From: JABDMH01 sp965222645
Lineage (GTDB): Bacteria; Bacteroidota; Bacteroidia; Chitinophagales; Saprospiraceae
Length of the DNA stretch: 64,000 nucleotides
Assembly (NCBI GenBank): GCA_965222645.1
Contig: OZ244968.1
Span: forward strand, 744,001 to 808,000
Reading direction: 5' to 3'
The notes beneath the pieces were generated by a model. That model did no database searches. It was not told the origin of the DNA and saw only the letters and a program-made list of their open reading frames with translations. This document shows positions 8,505 through 18,085 of this stretch, in pieces. The position numbers were made by a program, and so were the translations under genes. The first letter of the stretch is position 1. The number at the start of each line of letters is the position of its first letter.

Positions 8505-9524
8505 ATGAAAAATTCTATTCTTTCTATTCGACCTTTGGGTTTTCCCTGGGAGACTGAAGATCCCTTCCTTTTTTGTGCTTACCACCGGGATGATTATCCA
8601 GCTGGTGCAGAGAATATGGGCCCTTCAAAGGAAGCGCTGAATGGAAGAAATATCGGGCAAGACTTTACGATCAAAGATGGATGGCGAATGTATCACGGCT
8701 CCACAATTCCGGGATTTCCGTATCATCCACATCGCGGTTTCGAAACAATTACCATCAACAATGAAGGGGTAGTCGACCATTCGGATTCGCTGGGGGCATC
8801 GGGACGCTTTATGGGAGGTGATGTGCAGTGGATGACTGCAGGTAAAGGTGTACAACACTCTGAAATGTTTCCCCTCATACATAAGGACAGGGCAAACACC
8901 CTGGAAATATTCCAAATTTGGCTCAACCTGCCAAAAGCCAATAAAATGGTCGAACCCCATTTTAAGATGCTTTGGAAAGAGGAGATTCCCACACACATCT
9001 ATCGGGATGAAAATGGTTTGGAAAGTGAAACACGAGTTATAGCCGGACAATTTTACGATGTTAAGGCGTTGCATCCTACACCCAATTCCTGGGCCGCAAA
9101 TGCGGACAATGCCGTCAATGTACTTACGGTGAAGCTCGATCAAGGAGCCACCTGGGTTTTGCCTGCAACGATCGAGGGGTCGACAAGAAATATTTATTAC
9201 TACCGTGGAAACCAAGTACGGATTGAAGATCAAGTTGTCGACTCCAGTAGCCGGCTGGTCCTAAATCCGGACAATGATGTGAAGATCGCAAATCAGGATT
9301 CTCCATCGTACTTGCTGGTTTTGGAGGGACGTCCGATAAATGAGCCTGTTGTAAAATACGGACCATTTGTCATGAATACGGAAGCTGAGATACAGGAGGC
9401 TTTTTCTGACTACCGGGAGACCCAATTCGGTGGATGGCCATGGTCTGAGCGGGAGGTCACCCATGGAGACAGGGGACGGTTTGCGCTTTACGCCGACGGT
9501 ACGATCGAGACCAGGGACGTGTGA
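8505..9524 (+). CDS. Pirin family protein
   Basis: The bicupin pirin fold is shown by HPHRGFETITI and GDVQWMTAGKGVQHSEMF in the N-terminal domain, which supply the His/Glu metal ligands, followed by the pirin C-terminal domain. At 339 residues it is longer than the usual 230-300. Pirins bind iron, and some have quercetinase activity or act as redox regulators. The role here is unknown. An AAGGAG sequence 10 bp before the ATG is a rather good ribosome site for a Bacteroidota gene. It converges on the cupin gene with only 6 bp between their stops. Confidence 0.9.
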   Translation: MKNSILSIRPLGFPWETEDPFLFCAYHRDDYPAGAENMGPSKEALNGRNIGQDFTIKDGWRMYHGSTIPGFPYHPHRGFETITINNEGVVDHSDSLGASGRFMGGDVQWMTAGKGVQHSEMFPLIHKDRANTLEIFQIWLNLPKANKMVEPHFKMLWKEEIPTHIYRDENGLESETRVIAGQFYDVKALHPTPNSWAANADNAVNVLTVKLDQGATWVLPATIEGSTRNIYYYRGNQVRIEDQVVDSSSRLVLNPDNDVKIANQDSPSYLLVLEGRPINEPVVKYGPFVMNTEAEIQEAFSDYRETQFGGWPWSEREVTHGDRGRFALYADGTIETRDV

Positions 9525-9530
9525 ATGATC

Positions 9531-9872
9531 TCAGGTATCCAGGAAATCTCTTCTCAGGGGATTGAAGCTGTCGACCAGTCTGGCAGTCTCACTCAGTAAC
9601 TTTATACTGTGTTTCCTACCAGATGGAACTGCAAACATATCTCCGGCACCTAGCTGCTGATCCTCTTCACCTTCGCACAAAAAGATAATGTCTCCCTCGG
9701 CAATATAACAAGTCTGCACATGGGGATGGTGATGAAAAGGTTCGGCTCCTTCCCATGGGCCATCACTAAAATCAAGGACTGCAGTCATAAGATCACCCGT
9801 ATAGATAATTCTCCTGGTCAAGCCAGGTCGCACAATTTCCGGGTCTGTTTTTTTATATTTCAGTGTGGGCAT
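9531..9872 (-). CDS. Single-domain cupin protein
   Basis: At 113 residues this is one small beta-barrel with a His-rich cupin motif 1 (EPFHHHPHVQTCYIAEGD) and motif 2 (LGAGDMFAVPSGRKHSIKLL), so metal binding is expected. Such proteins act as small isomerases, dioxygenases or sugar-binding sensors, and no specific activity can be assigned. The ATG at 9872 is followed directly by the first strand. It sits beside pirin, which has the same fold, but on the opposite strand. Confidence 0.85.
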   Translation of the reverse strand: MPTLKYKKTDPEIVRPGLTRRIIYTGDLMTAVLDFSDGPWEGAEPFHHHPHVQTCYIAEGDIIFLCEGEEDQQLGAGDMFAVPSGRKHSIKLLSETARLVDSFNPLRRDFLDT

Positions 9873-9963
9873 CGAATTCGAAATTGGTGAGGCTATTATT
9901 AATAAATTATTGTATAAAGTTTTATTTCTGTATCAACTTGCAAATTGCAAAGACATGACAAAA

Positions 9964-11277
9964 TCACTCGAGAATAAAATACTTTATTCTGGTGTCGTAA
10001 TCAGTATAGTGAATGTATTTTTTATTCTCCATCCATAAGACCGCGGTTTTTTTGTTTTTCATAGATCCGCGTGGCACGAATGGACGCACCTGGTCATATT
10101 CGGAATTGACTGTAATTTGACGGGTCGCCCATCTTTTCCCCTTTGCCTTGGCATTCCACTGCTCAATCTCAAATCGTCCGTTGACTTGCCGGCTTAAAAA
10201 AACCATCTTTGTGTTGCCCGGATGTAGTGTCAGATTCCCCATATAATGAGGTTCGCGTTCAGTGGCTCCCTCCTGGGTTTGTGGGAACCATTTTCCAGCC
10301 CGGCAGATTTCATAATCTGACCACTTGTTTTTCTTTTTATTGTAGGTAGCATAGTGGTACCTGTGATCGGTTTCCTCCGGGTGCCTGGTATATAAAATAA
10401 CGGGATTGCCGCGTTTGTCTAATGCAACATCTGCGATCCAGGCACGACCTGACCTGGCATCAGGAGTGTAGACTTTGGTCGCCTGCTGAGGTTCAAAAGG
10501 CAAATCGTTTATGCTACAAATCTTCTCACCACTGCTGCGCCAGAATGCACCATCCTGATAGTAGCAATGATAGACACCATTTGCCGGTTCTACCCGGGGA
10601 TGCCCGTCCGTAAAAATTAAATCGATGCGTGATTTTCCATCTGAAGCATATTTGACATAAGGTCTGTTGTTCGGATCAAAAGGCTTTTCACTTATGACAA
10701 CTTTGGGGTTAGTCCATGTCCTCCCGGAGTCAGTGGATTTAATCATGTTTGGTTTGTAACCAATCCACCTCCCGAAGGAATAAATAGTATTATTCTCTCC
10801 GCTCAATAAAAAAGGATTGGCATACGTAAATGTTTCCCTTGGAAACTCATTCAATAATTCTTCAATTCCCGGACGAATCACGGAGGGTTCCGAAAACGAA
10901 CTAATATCTGCTGGTGTCGATGATCGGTGGAATACAATGCCCTTTTTTGAGCTGTGCCAGGTGTACATTGTGAGAATGTTTCCATCTGACAAACGACAAA
11001 ATGCCGGATTGTTATGGTCATCCACTTCCATGTGTTCAAAAATTACAGACGTATTTATATCTTTTGACTGTAAATCGAGGGAGGACACTTCAACTGAGCC
11101 ATCTTTTTTGACCCAACCGGTCACCAATTTATCTTCTTCTAATAATATAGCCCGTGGATCCGAAAACCAGCACCACGCTCCATCATCACAAAGTGTATCT
11201 ATTTTTTCTTGTGCAGAAAGGTCACATGCAACAATGACAAAAAACAATCCAATTACAAACCTCAATCTCATTTTCAT
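9964..11277 (-). CDS. BNR_4 repeat-containing secreted protein
   Basis: A cleavable signal peptide (RFVIGLFFVIVACDLSAQ) precedes the motif DGAWCWFSDPRAI. That motif begins BNR_4 proteins, five-bladed propellers resembling sialidases and polysaccharide lyases of family PL24/25 type. The remainder contains repeated S-x-D-x-G-x-x-W Asp-box-like turns, e.g. STDSGRTW. It probably binds or cleaves an extracellular polysaccharide. ATG at 11277 is preferred over TTG at 11313, which would overlap the stop of the sulfatase upstream. Close spacing with that sulfatase suggests one transcript. Confidence 0.85.
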   Translation of the reverse strand: MKMRLRFVIGLFFVIVACDLSAQEKIDTLCDDGAWCWFSDPRAILLEEDKLVTGWVKKDGSVEVSSLDLQSKDINTSVIFEHMEVDDHNNPAFCRLSDGNILTMYTWHSSKKGIVFHRSSTPADISSFSEPSVIRPGIEELLNEFPRETFTYANPFLLSGENNTIYSFGRWIGYKPNMIKSTDSGRTWTNPKVVISEKPFDPNNRPYVKYASDGKSRIDLIFTDGHPRVEPANGVYHCYYQDGAFWRSSGEKICSINDLPFEPQQATKVYTPDARSGRAWIADVALDKRGNPVILYTRHPEETDHRYHYATYNKKKNKWSDYEICRAGKWFPQTQEGATEREPHYMGNLTLHPGNTKMVFLSRQVNGRFEIEQWNAKAKGKRWATRQITVNSEYDQVRPFVPRGSMKNKKTAVLWMENKKYIHYTDYDTRIKYFILE

Positions 11278-11309
11278 TTCCAAGTACGTGTTTAATTGTT
11301 GACCCCAGG

Positions 11310-12719
11310 TCAATAGTCTTCGCCCTGCTCACTCCTCATCACAGACTCTCTCCATCGTAAAAATTCCTTCTCCATTTGAGATGCAATCAATGATCGCTCT
11401 TCAATACAATTCTTCTTTTCCCGGGGATCATCGATTAAATCGTAAAGCTCAAAGGTAACACCAGCATCTTTACTTATCAATTTATACCGATCGTTTACCC
11501 AAGACATTTTTTCACGAAATAAAAAACCGATGCTCTTCTCCCTCACTTCTTTCCTTTGTAGTAAGGAATTCCACAGATCTATACCGTCTAAAGGTCGATT
11601 CAGCTCAGGATACTCCAGCCCTACCATCTCGAGCACAGTGGGTACATAATCACTGGTGACCATCGGGAGGGAAGTTTCCCGGCCGCCCTTGAGTTGATCC
11701 TTCCAAAGCACAAAGGCCGGTACGCGTACACCTCCTTCATGGAGACTCCTTTTGCGTTCGCGATAGCTACCTGCACTACCGGGAGTTTCTCTTTCGGGAC
11801 CATTGTCACTGCAAAACCAGATGATCGTATTCTTGGCCAGCTTTCTTTTTCTTAAGAATTTCCATAGACGGCCGATCTGCATATCCAGTGCACTTATTGT
11901 CCCGTAGTAAAGCTGTTCCTGTAAACCATAGTTGCGATATTTCTTTCGCCATTTATGATCTGCTACGACTGGGAGATGAGGGGTGTGGTACCAAACCGTT
12001 GTAAAAAATGGTTTTTCTTCTATTGATGCCTCATGGATAAAAGATAAAACCCGGTCTGTAATCACCCTGGAATTATCTCCATTCAGATTTTCAGATACTT
12101 TCTCTTCTGTCCCTTCCCAATAATAGGTACCATAGGATTCGACCTCGCGATCACCGACTGCTGACCATCCAAACCTGAGACTTTCATCTTCTTCAAACTC
12201 GGTGGGTTTGATCATTGGATCATAGGTAGGCACCTTTGACTCTGTACAAAAAAATACGTCATATCCATGTTCAGACGGGATAGTAAAGTGGACAGTATTT
12301 TCGGGTCTCCCTCCCCTGTTGGCATCAATTTGCTTTGTAGTTAGAGTTCCCAGATGCCACTTTCCAAAATGACCTGTCATGTAACCCCCTTTCTGCAAGA
12401 TTTCCGGAAGCGTGATTTCTTCCTTTTTCATGTGGCCGTGATTTGCCGTATGGATTCCCATGCGATATGGATTGCGCCCGGTGATTACGCTTGCGCGTGT
12501 AGGTGAACAAACTGCCGAGGCAGCATAAAAGCGATTTAAAACGACACCCTTCTTTGCCAGTTTATCCAGGTGAGGTGTTTTGAGATCGGGGTTTCCATTA
12601 AATCCAACATCTCCCCAACCGAGGTCGTCGGTCATTATTAAAATAACATTGGGTTTTTGAGACCAGCATGAAATACCAGAGAAAAAAACCAAAAAAAAGA
12701 ACACACTGAATTTCCGCAT
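11310..12719 (-). CDS. S1-family sulfatase (CSPTR type)
   Basis: A signal peptide is followed by the metal-binding opening NVILIMTDDLGWGDVGF and the activation motif AVCSPTRASVITGR. Cys71 there would be converted to formylglycine. The C-terminal part has the HTPHLP and WFCSDNGPE metal/sulfate-site segments. It should hydrolyse sulfate esters from glycans in the periplasm or outside. The start is ATG at 12719; a TTG three codons earlier is less likely. It is followed by the BNR_4 gene on the same strand and preceded by a serine hydrolase, so a transcript of up to four genes starting near 14945 is plausible. Confidence 0.93.
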   Translation of the reverse strand: MRKFSVFFFLVFFSGISCWSQKPNVILIMTDDLGWGDVGFNGNPDLKTPHLDKLAKKGVVLNRFYAASAVCSPTRASVITGRNPYRMGIHTANHGHMKKEEITLPEILQKGGYMTGHFGKWHLGTLTTKQIDANRGGRPENTVHFTIPSEHGYDVFFCTESKVPTYDPMIKPTEFEEDESLRFGWSAVGDREVESYGTYYWEGTEEKVSENLNGDNSRVITDRVLSFIHEASIEEKPFFTTVWYHTPHLPVVADHKWRKKYRNYGLQEQLYYGTISALDMQIGRLWKFLRKRKLAKNTIIWFCSDNGPERETPGSAGSYRERKRSLHEGGVRVPAFVLWKDQLKGGRETSLPMVTSDYVPTVLEMVGLEYPELNRPLDGIDLWNSLLQRKEVREKSIGFLFREKMSWVNDRYKLISKDAGVTFELYDLIDDPREKKNCIEERSLIASQMEKEFLRWRESVMRSEQGEDY

Positions 12720-12737
12720 CGGCCCCAAACAATATAA

Positions 12738-13823
12738 TTATTCAACTCCCTTTTCCAAAATTTTAAAAAATTCATTCCAGACCACATGTTTGCCCTCAGG
12801 TGGATTTCCATCAGTACCCATGCGCACCACAACCATATTCCATTCCGGTATAATAAAGCATACGTTGTGATTAAATCCACTCATATATGCAGCATTTAAG
12901 GGAGTATCGGGCATCTTACTCAATCCGTCATGCGAATTAACCCACCAGTTGAATCCATAGGATCCGGAGCCCTTTAGATTAGCACGATCTCCGGGATAAA
13001 CAGGGATCGAAGATGGCACTTGCACTTCGGTGGCCGCGACGCACCATTGTCTGGGCACCAATTGCTTTCCTTCCCATTTCCCACGGTTCAGAAATAGTAT
13101 TCCTATCTTGGCGAGCTGACGGGCATTGACATGTACATTTGTGCACCCATTATTGATGGGTATCCCTCCGATATCCTTTTCTTCATGCCATTCCCAGTCA
13201 CCAAAATCCATATGCCCCATAACCCACTCATCAAGGTATTCTTTCATGGATCTACCAAGTACCAGAGTAAGTAACCGGCCGAGTTGCATCTGAGCTTCAT
13301 CCCAATACTCGAATTGGGAGCCCGGTAAGAAATGGGGATCATCAGGATCGTAGGGAGTCCAACTCCAGTCTGCATTCTCATCGTTCCATCTGCTACGACC
13401 CTTGCCACTATATCCCGATGTCATGGTGAGAAAATGTCGAAATGTCACTTTCGAATAATTTTCTCGCAATGAAGGATCATAATCTGAGACTACATCATCA
13501 AGAGCAATTCTTTTCTCGTGCATCATTAAGCCGGCAACGGTGCTTGTAAAGCTTTTTGAGCATGACCAAATATTGTGAGAAACATCTACTTCTGATCCCT
13601 GATAGATGATCTTGTTATCCCTTATTACGAGTACTTGTTCAATACCATCATCAAAACATTTAGATTCCAGGTATTGCAATGCCTTGTTTAATTGCTTCTC
13701 ATCCACATTTACTATTGAGGGTTCTACACGATGTTCTTTATAAACAAATTGATTAGCACGGCATGACAAAAATATAATACTGATAAGAATCAAATATTGC
13801 GACCTAATAAAGGACGGGTTCAT
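12738..13823 (-). CDS. Class C beta-lactamase-related serine hydrolase, lipoprotein
   Basis: The lipobox IIFLSC puts the acylated Cys at residue 21. The serine hydrolase signature is NIWSCSKSFTSTVAG, an SxxK motif with Ser87 and Lys90. Next comes the TSGYSGKG segment that replaces the YxN motif. In this family such proteins are more often esterases or D-aminopeptidases than antibiotic-degrading enzymes. Given the neighbours, a carbohydrate esterase is possible. Stop of the fatty-acid hydroxylase and start of this gene are 3 bp apart, which supports co-transcription. Confidence 0.88.
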   Translation of the reverse strand: MNPSFIRSQYLILISIIFLSCRANQFVYKEHRVEPSIVNVDEKQLNKALQYLESKCFDDGIEQVLVIRDNKIIYQGSEVDVSHNIWSCSKSFTSTVAGLMMHEKRIALDDVVSDYDPSLRENYSKVTFRHFLTMTSGYSGKGRSRWNDENADWSWTPYDPDDPHFLPGSQFEYWDEAQMQLGRLLTLVLGRSMKEYLDEWVMGHMDFGDWEWHEEKDIGGIPINNGCTNVHVNARQLAKIGILFLNRGKWEGKQLVPRQWCVAATEVQVPSSIPVYPGDRANLKGSGSYGFNWWVNSHDGLSKMPDTPLNAAYMSGFNHNVCFIIPEWNMVVVRMGTDGNPPEGKHVVWNEFFKILEKGVE

Positions 13824-13826
13824 AAT

Positions 13827-14945
13827 CTAGGATTCGGTTTCTACCACCAGCGAAGTGTCCTTCAATTCCTCTGCTTCTTTTTTTAGATACCCATATGTAA
13901 AAGGTGCAAGCATGAGACCAATAAATGTTTTAGGGTAATTTGGCATGTCACCTATACCGATCTCATCACTGGGCTGCTGTCCTTTTGGCAAGTAAAAAGT
14001 ACCAAATAATATGTCCCAAAATATAACATCGCCGCCGTAATTTGAGTTGCTTTCCTCAATTTTCTTTGAATGATGGTAACGGTGATTTTTCGGAGAAGAA
14101 AAAATATAATCAAAGGGCCCCAGAATTAAATCCATATTTGTATGCTGAAAACGTCCAATCGTCCTTCCAAGCAATCCCGTCACAAAAACAATTGCAACCG
14201 GAGCTTGTACAAATGCAAGTGGAATACCCCAAATAATGCTTGAGACCAAACCCTCCAGGGGGTGTGACCTTGTCCCATTAAACCAGTACAGTCTTTCTGA
14301 CGAATGATGCACCGCGTGCCACCTCCACATAAATTCTGATTCGTGCATCCATCGATGATACCAATAGCGAAAGAAATCCTTAATAGATAATAGTAAAAAG
14401 ACCTGGACAACGGCGGGTAGATAGGATGGCCAAAGACCCTGACCGATGGTGGGTGAAATTTCTTGTACAATAATCGCTACGGTGGCAAGTCGTATGGGTC
14501 TGTTTATGTAATCACCCCAGAATTTACCTCCAAAAAAAAGCATTATATCAATGCTCGCTTCTTCATCACCCAACCACTTCCGGCTAAATGGTATCAGCCG
14601 TTCAAGCGGAGCAAAAATGGCTCCCAGTATGACAAACATTACGATCGTCCCGACGAAACTTCGCACCGTAAATCCATTCTCTACCAGCTTAAACCCCACA
14701 ATTAATGTGAGGATCATAAAGGCGGGATAAATCGTCACTTGCATTACTCTCCTGACAAAAGTCCCTTCCAGCTTATAGCTCAATGGATCCAATCGTTCCA
14801 GAAACCAATTAAATGGTCTTAGAATAACATTAAATCCAAACCACTCTAATGGCCAAAACAGCTTTTCCAGAAAAATATATACCTTTCTCCAAAAACCCCC
14901 AATGTTGCTCTTAGCAATTTCGTGTTGCTCTCGGTCTACTTTCAT
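13827..14945 (-). CDS. Sterol desaturase/fatty acid hydroxylase family membrane protein
   Basis: Several hydrophobic helices surround the di-iron histidine boxes of the FA_hydroxylase superfamily: HRWMH, HAVHH and HRYHH, plus HTNMD. The enzyme would hydroxylate or desaturate a membrane lipid using O2. The substrate, such as a fatty acid, carotenoid or sterol-like lipid, is not evident. At 372 residues it is longer than the usual 250-300 because of an N-terminal extension with two extra hydrophobic stretches. It is the first gene of the leftward run that continues into the serine hydrolase. Confidence 0.9.
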   Translation of the reverse strand: MKVDREQHEIAKSNIGGFWRKVYIFLEKLFWPLEWFGFNVILRPFNWFLERLDPLSYKLEGTFVRRVMQVTIYPAFMILTLIVGFKLVENGFTVRSFVGTIVMFVILGAIFAPLERLIPFSRKWLGDEEASIDIMLFFGGKFWGDYINRPIRLATVAIIVQEISPTIGQGLWPSYLPAVVQVFLLLSIKDFFRYWYHRWMHESEFMWRWHAVHHSSERLYWFNGTRSHPLEGLVSSIIWGIPLAFVQAPVAIVFVTGLLGRTIGRFQHTNMDLILGPFDYIFSSPKNHRYHHSKKIEESNSNYGGDVIFWDILFGTFYLPKGQQPSDEIGIGDMPNYPKTFIGLMLAPFTYGYLKKEAEELKDTSLVVETES

Positions 14946-14990
14946 CCGGGTTAAGAATTTTATTCTAATTTAGAAATAATTTACTGCTTT

Positions 14991-16481
14991 ATGAAAGGTA
15001 ATCCCTTTGCTCCCCTGATTTTCTTGGTTGCAATAATCTCCGGCTGCTCTCAAAGTAGCGTCGACGATCAGAAACCAAATTTCTTGTTGATCATGTCAGA
15101 CAATCACTACTACAGCCATCTGGGCTGCTACGGTGACCCGGTTGTCAATACCCCGGCGATAGATTCTATTGCCACAGAAGGAGTCCTTTTTACACATGCA
15201 TTCTGCGGTGCTCCCTCATGTACACCTGCACGATCGGCCATGTTAGCCGGTCAGGAGATTTGGAGACTCGGTGAAGGAGCGAATTTGTGGAGTACACTGT
15301 CTGATACCATCCCGCTGTACACAGATCTCCTGGAGGAATCGGGCTATAGCGTAGGTCATGACAGGAAGGGATGGGGTCCAGGCAACTTCGAAGCCGGGGG
15401 CAGATCCAGAAATCCTGGAGGTTATACTTTTAGGGATTTCGGAGAGTTTCTAGGCCAAATCGATGATGAAAAGCCCTGGTGTTTTTGGCTTTCGTCGCGT
15501 AATCCACACAGACCTTTTGACCATGGTCAAGGGGTCTTAAGCGGCGTCGATACCAGTATGATTGAGGTACCGCCTTATCTCCCTTCTGTCCCGGAAGTAA
15601 AGTTGGATATTGCCGATTACTACGATGAGGTGCAAAAGTTTGATCGCGAGGTAAGTGAAGCCATAAGTATTCTCGAAAAGAGTGCAAACAAGGAAAACAC
15701 GGTCATTATCATCTGCAGTGACAATGGTTGGATGATGCCCCGTGGACTGGCTAACCTCTACGACTTTGGAATGAGGATCCCACTCATCGTAAGTTATCCT
15801 AAAAAATTTCGTTCCGGAAGAAAGGTAAATGAGTTTGTGAGCTTAAATGATGTGGCTCCGACAATCCTTGAAATTGCAGGACTGGAGCCGCCATCCGACT
15901 TTACGACAACTTCACTCCTACCTTACCTGATCGATGACGAAAAAGAGCACGTGGGGCGTCCGTTTATTTGTTTCGGAAGGGAGAGGCATGCCTTGTGCAG
16001 AAAAGACGGTCTGGGTTATCCCGGAAGAGCGATACGGACCAAAAGATTTCTGTTTATTCAAAATTATTTTCCTGACCGGTGGCCTGCCGGAGATCCACCA
16101 CTATATGGTGATATAGATCTGCATATGTTGCAGAACAAGAGCCCGGCAAAAGAATTTATGATGGCAAACCGGGAAGAAGGTGATGTAAAAATGTTATTTG
16201 AAAAAGCTTTTCTCAAAAGACCTGGTGAAGAATTGTATGATTTGGAAAAGGATCCGTATCAATTGCAAAATCTTGCGGAAGAGAAATCGTATGAAACCAT
16301 TAAAATGAGTTTAAAAGAAGATCTCATTAAGTATTTAATTGCGACAAAAGATCCTCGGGCAACCGGACAGCCTGTAATGTGGGATAATCAGATGTACTAC
16401 AAGGAAAGTGACTGGATTGGAAAACCCAGGAAAGAGGCACGAGTTATTTTTAATCTGAAGGAGGAATATTCCTACAGGTAG
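14991..16481 (+). CDS. S1-family sulfatase (CTPAR type), lipoprotein
   Basis: The lipobox ends at IISGC (Cys19). The core begins NFLLIMSDNHYYSHLGCYGD and the activation motif is SCTPARSAMLAG with Cys77 as the expected formylglycine. ICSDNGWMMPRG supplies the later metal site. The region between is compact and closes with the usual LYDLEKDPYQLQNLA segment. It probably desulfates a glycan at the cell surface. It is divergent from the fatty-acid hydroxylase (45-bp gap), so it has its own promoter. Relatives include heparan and mucin-type sulfatases, but substrate specificity cannot be read here. Confidence 0.92.
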   Translation: MKGNPFAPLIFLVAIISGCSQSSVDDQKPNFLLIMSDNHYYSHLGCYGDPVVNTPAIDSIATEGVLFTHAFCGAPSCTPARSAMLAGQEIWRLGEGANLWSTLSDTIPLYTDLLEESGYSVGHDRKGWGPGNFEAGGRSRNPGGYTFRDFGEFLGQIDDEKPWCFWLSSRNPHRPFDHGQGVLSGVDTSMIEVPPYLPSVPEVKLDIADYYDEVQKFDREVSEAISILEKSANKENTVIIICSDNGWMMPRGLANLYDFGMRIPLIVSYPKKFRSGRKVNEFVSLNDVAPTILEIAGLEPPSDFTTTSLLPYLIDDEKEHVGRPFICFGRERHALCRKDGLGYPGRAIRTKRFLFIQNYFPDRWPAGDPPLYGDIDLHMLQNKSPAKEFMMANREEGDVKMLFEKAFLKRPGEELYDLEKDPYQLQNLAEEKSYETIKMSLKEDLIKYLIATKDPRATGQPVMWDNQMYYKESDWIGKPRKEARVIFNLKEEYSYR

Positions 16482-16495
16482 ATCGGTCATGGACA

Positions 16496-16633
16496 GACTG
16501 ACGATTGAAAACTAAAGACATGAAATATTTATTTTCAAACCAATAAAAGTTATCAACATGTATACTTTCAGTGTACACCAACCTGTCAACGTTATTTATG
16601 AGGCAACAAACTGATGACTGACGACTGAAAACT
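16496..16633 (+). repeat. Pair of 18-bp direct repeats in an intergenic gap
   Basis: GACTGACGATTGAAAACT at 16496-16513 recurs as GACTGACGACTGAAAACT at 16616-16633 with one mismatch, 120 bp apart. The second copy continues into further GACTGA/AACTG-type words up to 16642. Runs of this kind are common as dispersed low-complexity repeats in Bacteroidota genomes (from memory). It lies between the stops of a sulfatase and a decarboxylase. Confidence 0.6.
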
Positions 16634-16645
16634 GCAAACTGAATA

Positions 16646-18061
16646 CTATAACTCCTCAAGACATTCCCCTAGCAATTCCATAAAATCCTCCACGTCCTGT
16701 TTCTCAATGTAAGTCTGACCAATGACACATCTCAAAACATATTTCTGCTGCAATTTTGTATGCGAGATAAATGCTCTTCCACTGTCATTAATCCGGCTGA
16801 GCAGCAACTTATTTTTTTCATTTAATTCCTCATTGGAGCATTCCCGATTGCTGGGATTATATCGAAAACAACAAAAATTAAATTCCGGGGTTGTGACTAA
16901 TTCCAGATGTGAGTTCTTTTTGATCCAATCCACCAGATATTTATTTAGCTTGATGTGATGTCGCAACCGGGCACGAAGTCCCTCCAAGCCATAACTCCTC
17001 ATTACAAACCACAATTTAAGCGCTCGAAATCTGCGGCCCAGTTGAATTCCCCAATCCCGGTAATTTTTCACCTGCCCGGCGCTTCCTGTCTTCAAATATT
17101 CCGGCAATATCTCAAATGATCTAATCAATATCTGTGCGTCTTTCACATAATAAGCCGTACAGTCAAAGTTTGTAAACATCCATTTGTGCGGATTAAAAAC
17201 AAAACTATCGGCATTTTTTACTCCGTCAATTAGCCAATCATACTCAGGCAAAAGTAGTGCGGTACCGGCATAGGCTGCATCTACATGACACCATACCCTA
17301 TACTTTCTACATATCGATGCGACAGCTCTCAGTGGATCAACCGCCAAGGTTCCTGTTGTGCCCAGAGTAACTACGACAGCGCAGGGTTTTAAGTCATTTT
17401 CTATGTCCTCCTTTATCGCATTTTCCAATAAATTCGGCTGAATTCTGTTCTTCTTATCAACCTCAATCTTCACAACATTTTTACGACCGATTCCCGCAAC
17501 ACCGGCAGCTTTTTCAATGGAGGAATGAGTCTCTCGCGAACAGTAGATTCTCAGATTTTGAGGGGTGCCATAATCATTTGATTTAAAGTCCGTTGCCTTT
17601 TCCCGCGCTGTAATTAAGGCACATAAGGTAGCTGTCGAAGCAGTATCCTGAATCACTCCCTGCCATGTCCTGGGTAATCCCATTGCATTTTTGAGCCATC
17701 CCAAAACACATTCTTCCAGCTCTGCGGCAGCAGGTGATGTTTCCCACATCATACATTGAGCTCCAAGAGCAGCTGTGAGCATTTCCGCCAGTATGCTTTC
17801 TGTGCTACTATTTGCACTGAAATATGCGTGAAAATTCGGATGCTGCCAGTGCGTCATTCCAGGCACTATAATTTCTTCAAAATCTTTCATGATTTGAGAA
17901 ATCGACTGCCCTCTCTGGGGCATTTTTTGGGGAATTTTCGATTTGATTTGCCCCGGAACAACTTTTGATTTAACGGGATGTTTTTTGATCTCCCTTAAGT
18001 AGTTGTCTATCCATGTGACTATTCTCCCGCTATCTTCTGCAAAGTGATTTCGGTCTAACAC
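16646..18061 (-). CDS. PLP-dependent group II (aromatic-L-amino-acid type) decarboxylase
   Basis: The 471-residue protein has the fold-type I signatures of the DDC family. ETHSSIEKAAGVAGIG carries the His that stacks on the cofactor, HVDAAYAGTALLLPEY carries the PLP-binding Asp, and FNPHKWMFTNFDCTAYY carries the Schiff-base Lys. It should decarboxylate an aromatic or similar L-amino acid in the cytoplasm. The sequence opens with the usual LDRNHFAEDSGRIVTWIDNYL. The start is GTG at 18061, the only good candidate after an in-frame stop. It lies 24 bp after the subunit-3 gene on the same strand and may be read with it, although no functional link is obvious. Confidence 0.92.
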   Translation of the reverse strand: MLDRNHFAEDSGRIVTWIDNYLREIKKHPVKSKVVPGQIKSKIPQKMPQRGQSISQIMKDFEEIIVPGMTHWQHPNFHAYFSANSSTESILAEMLTAALGAQCMMWETSPAAAELEECVLGWLKNAMGLPRTWQGVIQDTASTATLCALITAREKATDFKSNDYGTPQNLRIYCSRETHSSIEKAAGVAGIGRKNVVKIEVDKKNRIQPNLLENAIKEDIENDLKPCAVVVTLGTTGTLAVDPLRAVASICRKYRVWCHVDAAYAGTALLLPEYDWLIDGVKNADSFVFNPHKWMFTNFDCTAYYVKDAQILIRSFEILPEYLKTGSAGQVKNYRDWGIQLGRRFRALKLWFVMRSYGLEGLRARLRHHIKLNKYLVDWIKKNSHLELVTTPEFNFCCFRYNPSNRECSNEELNEKNKLLLSRINDSGRAFISHTKLQQKYVLRCVIGQTYIEKQDVEDFMELLGECLEEL

Positions 18062-18085
18062 CTGAACTCTTTGAAGTATTAAAAA

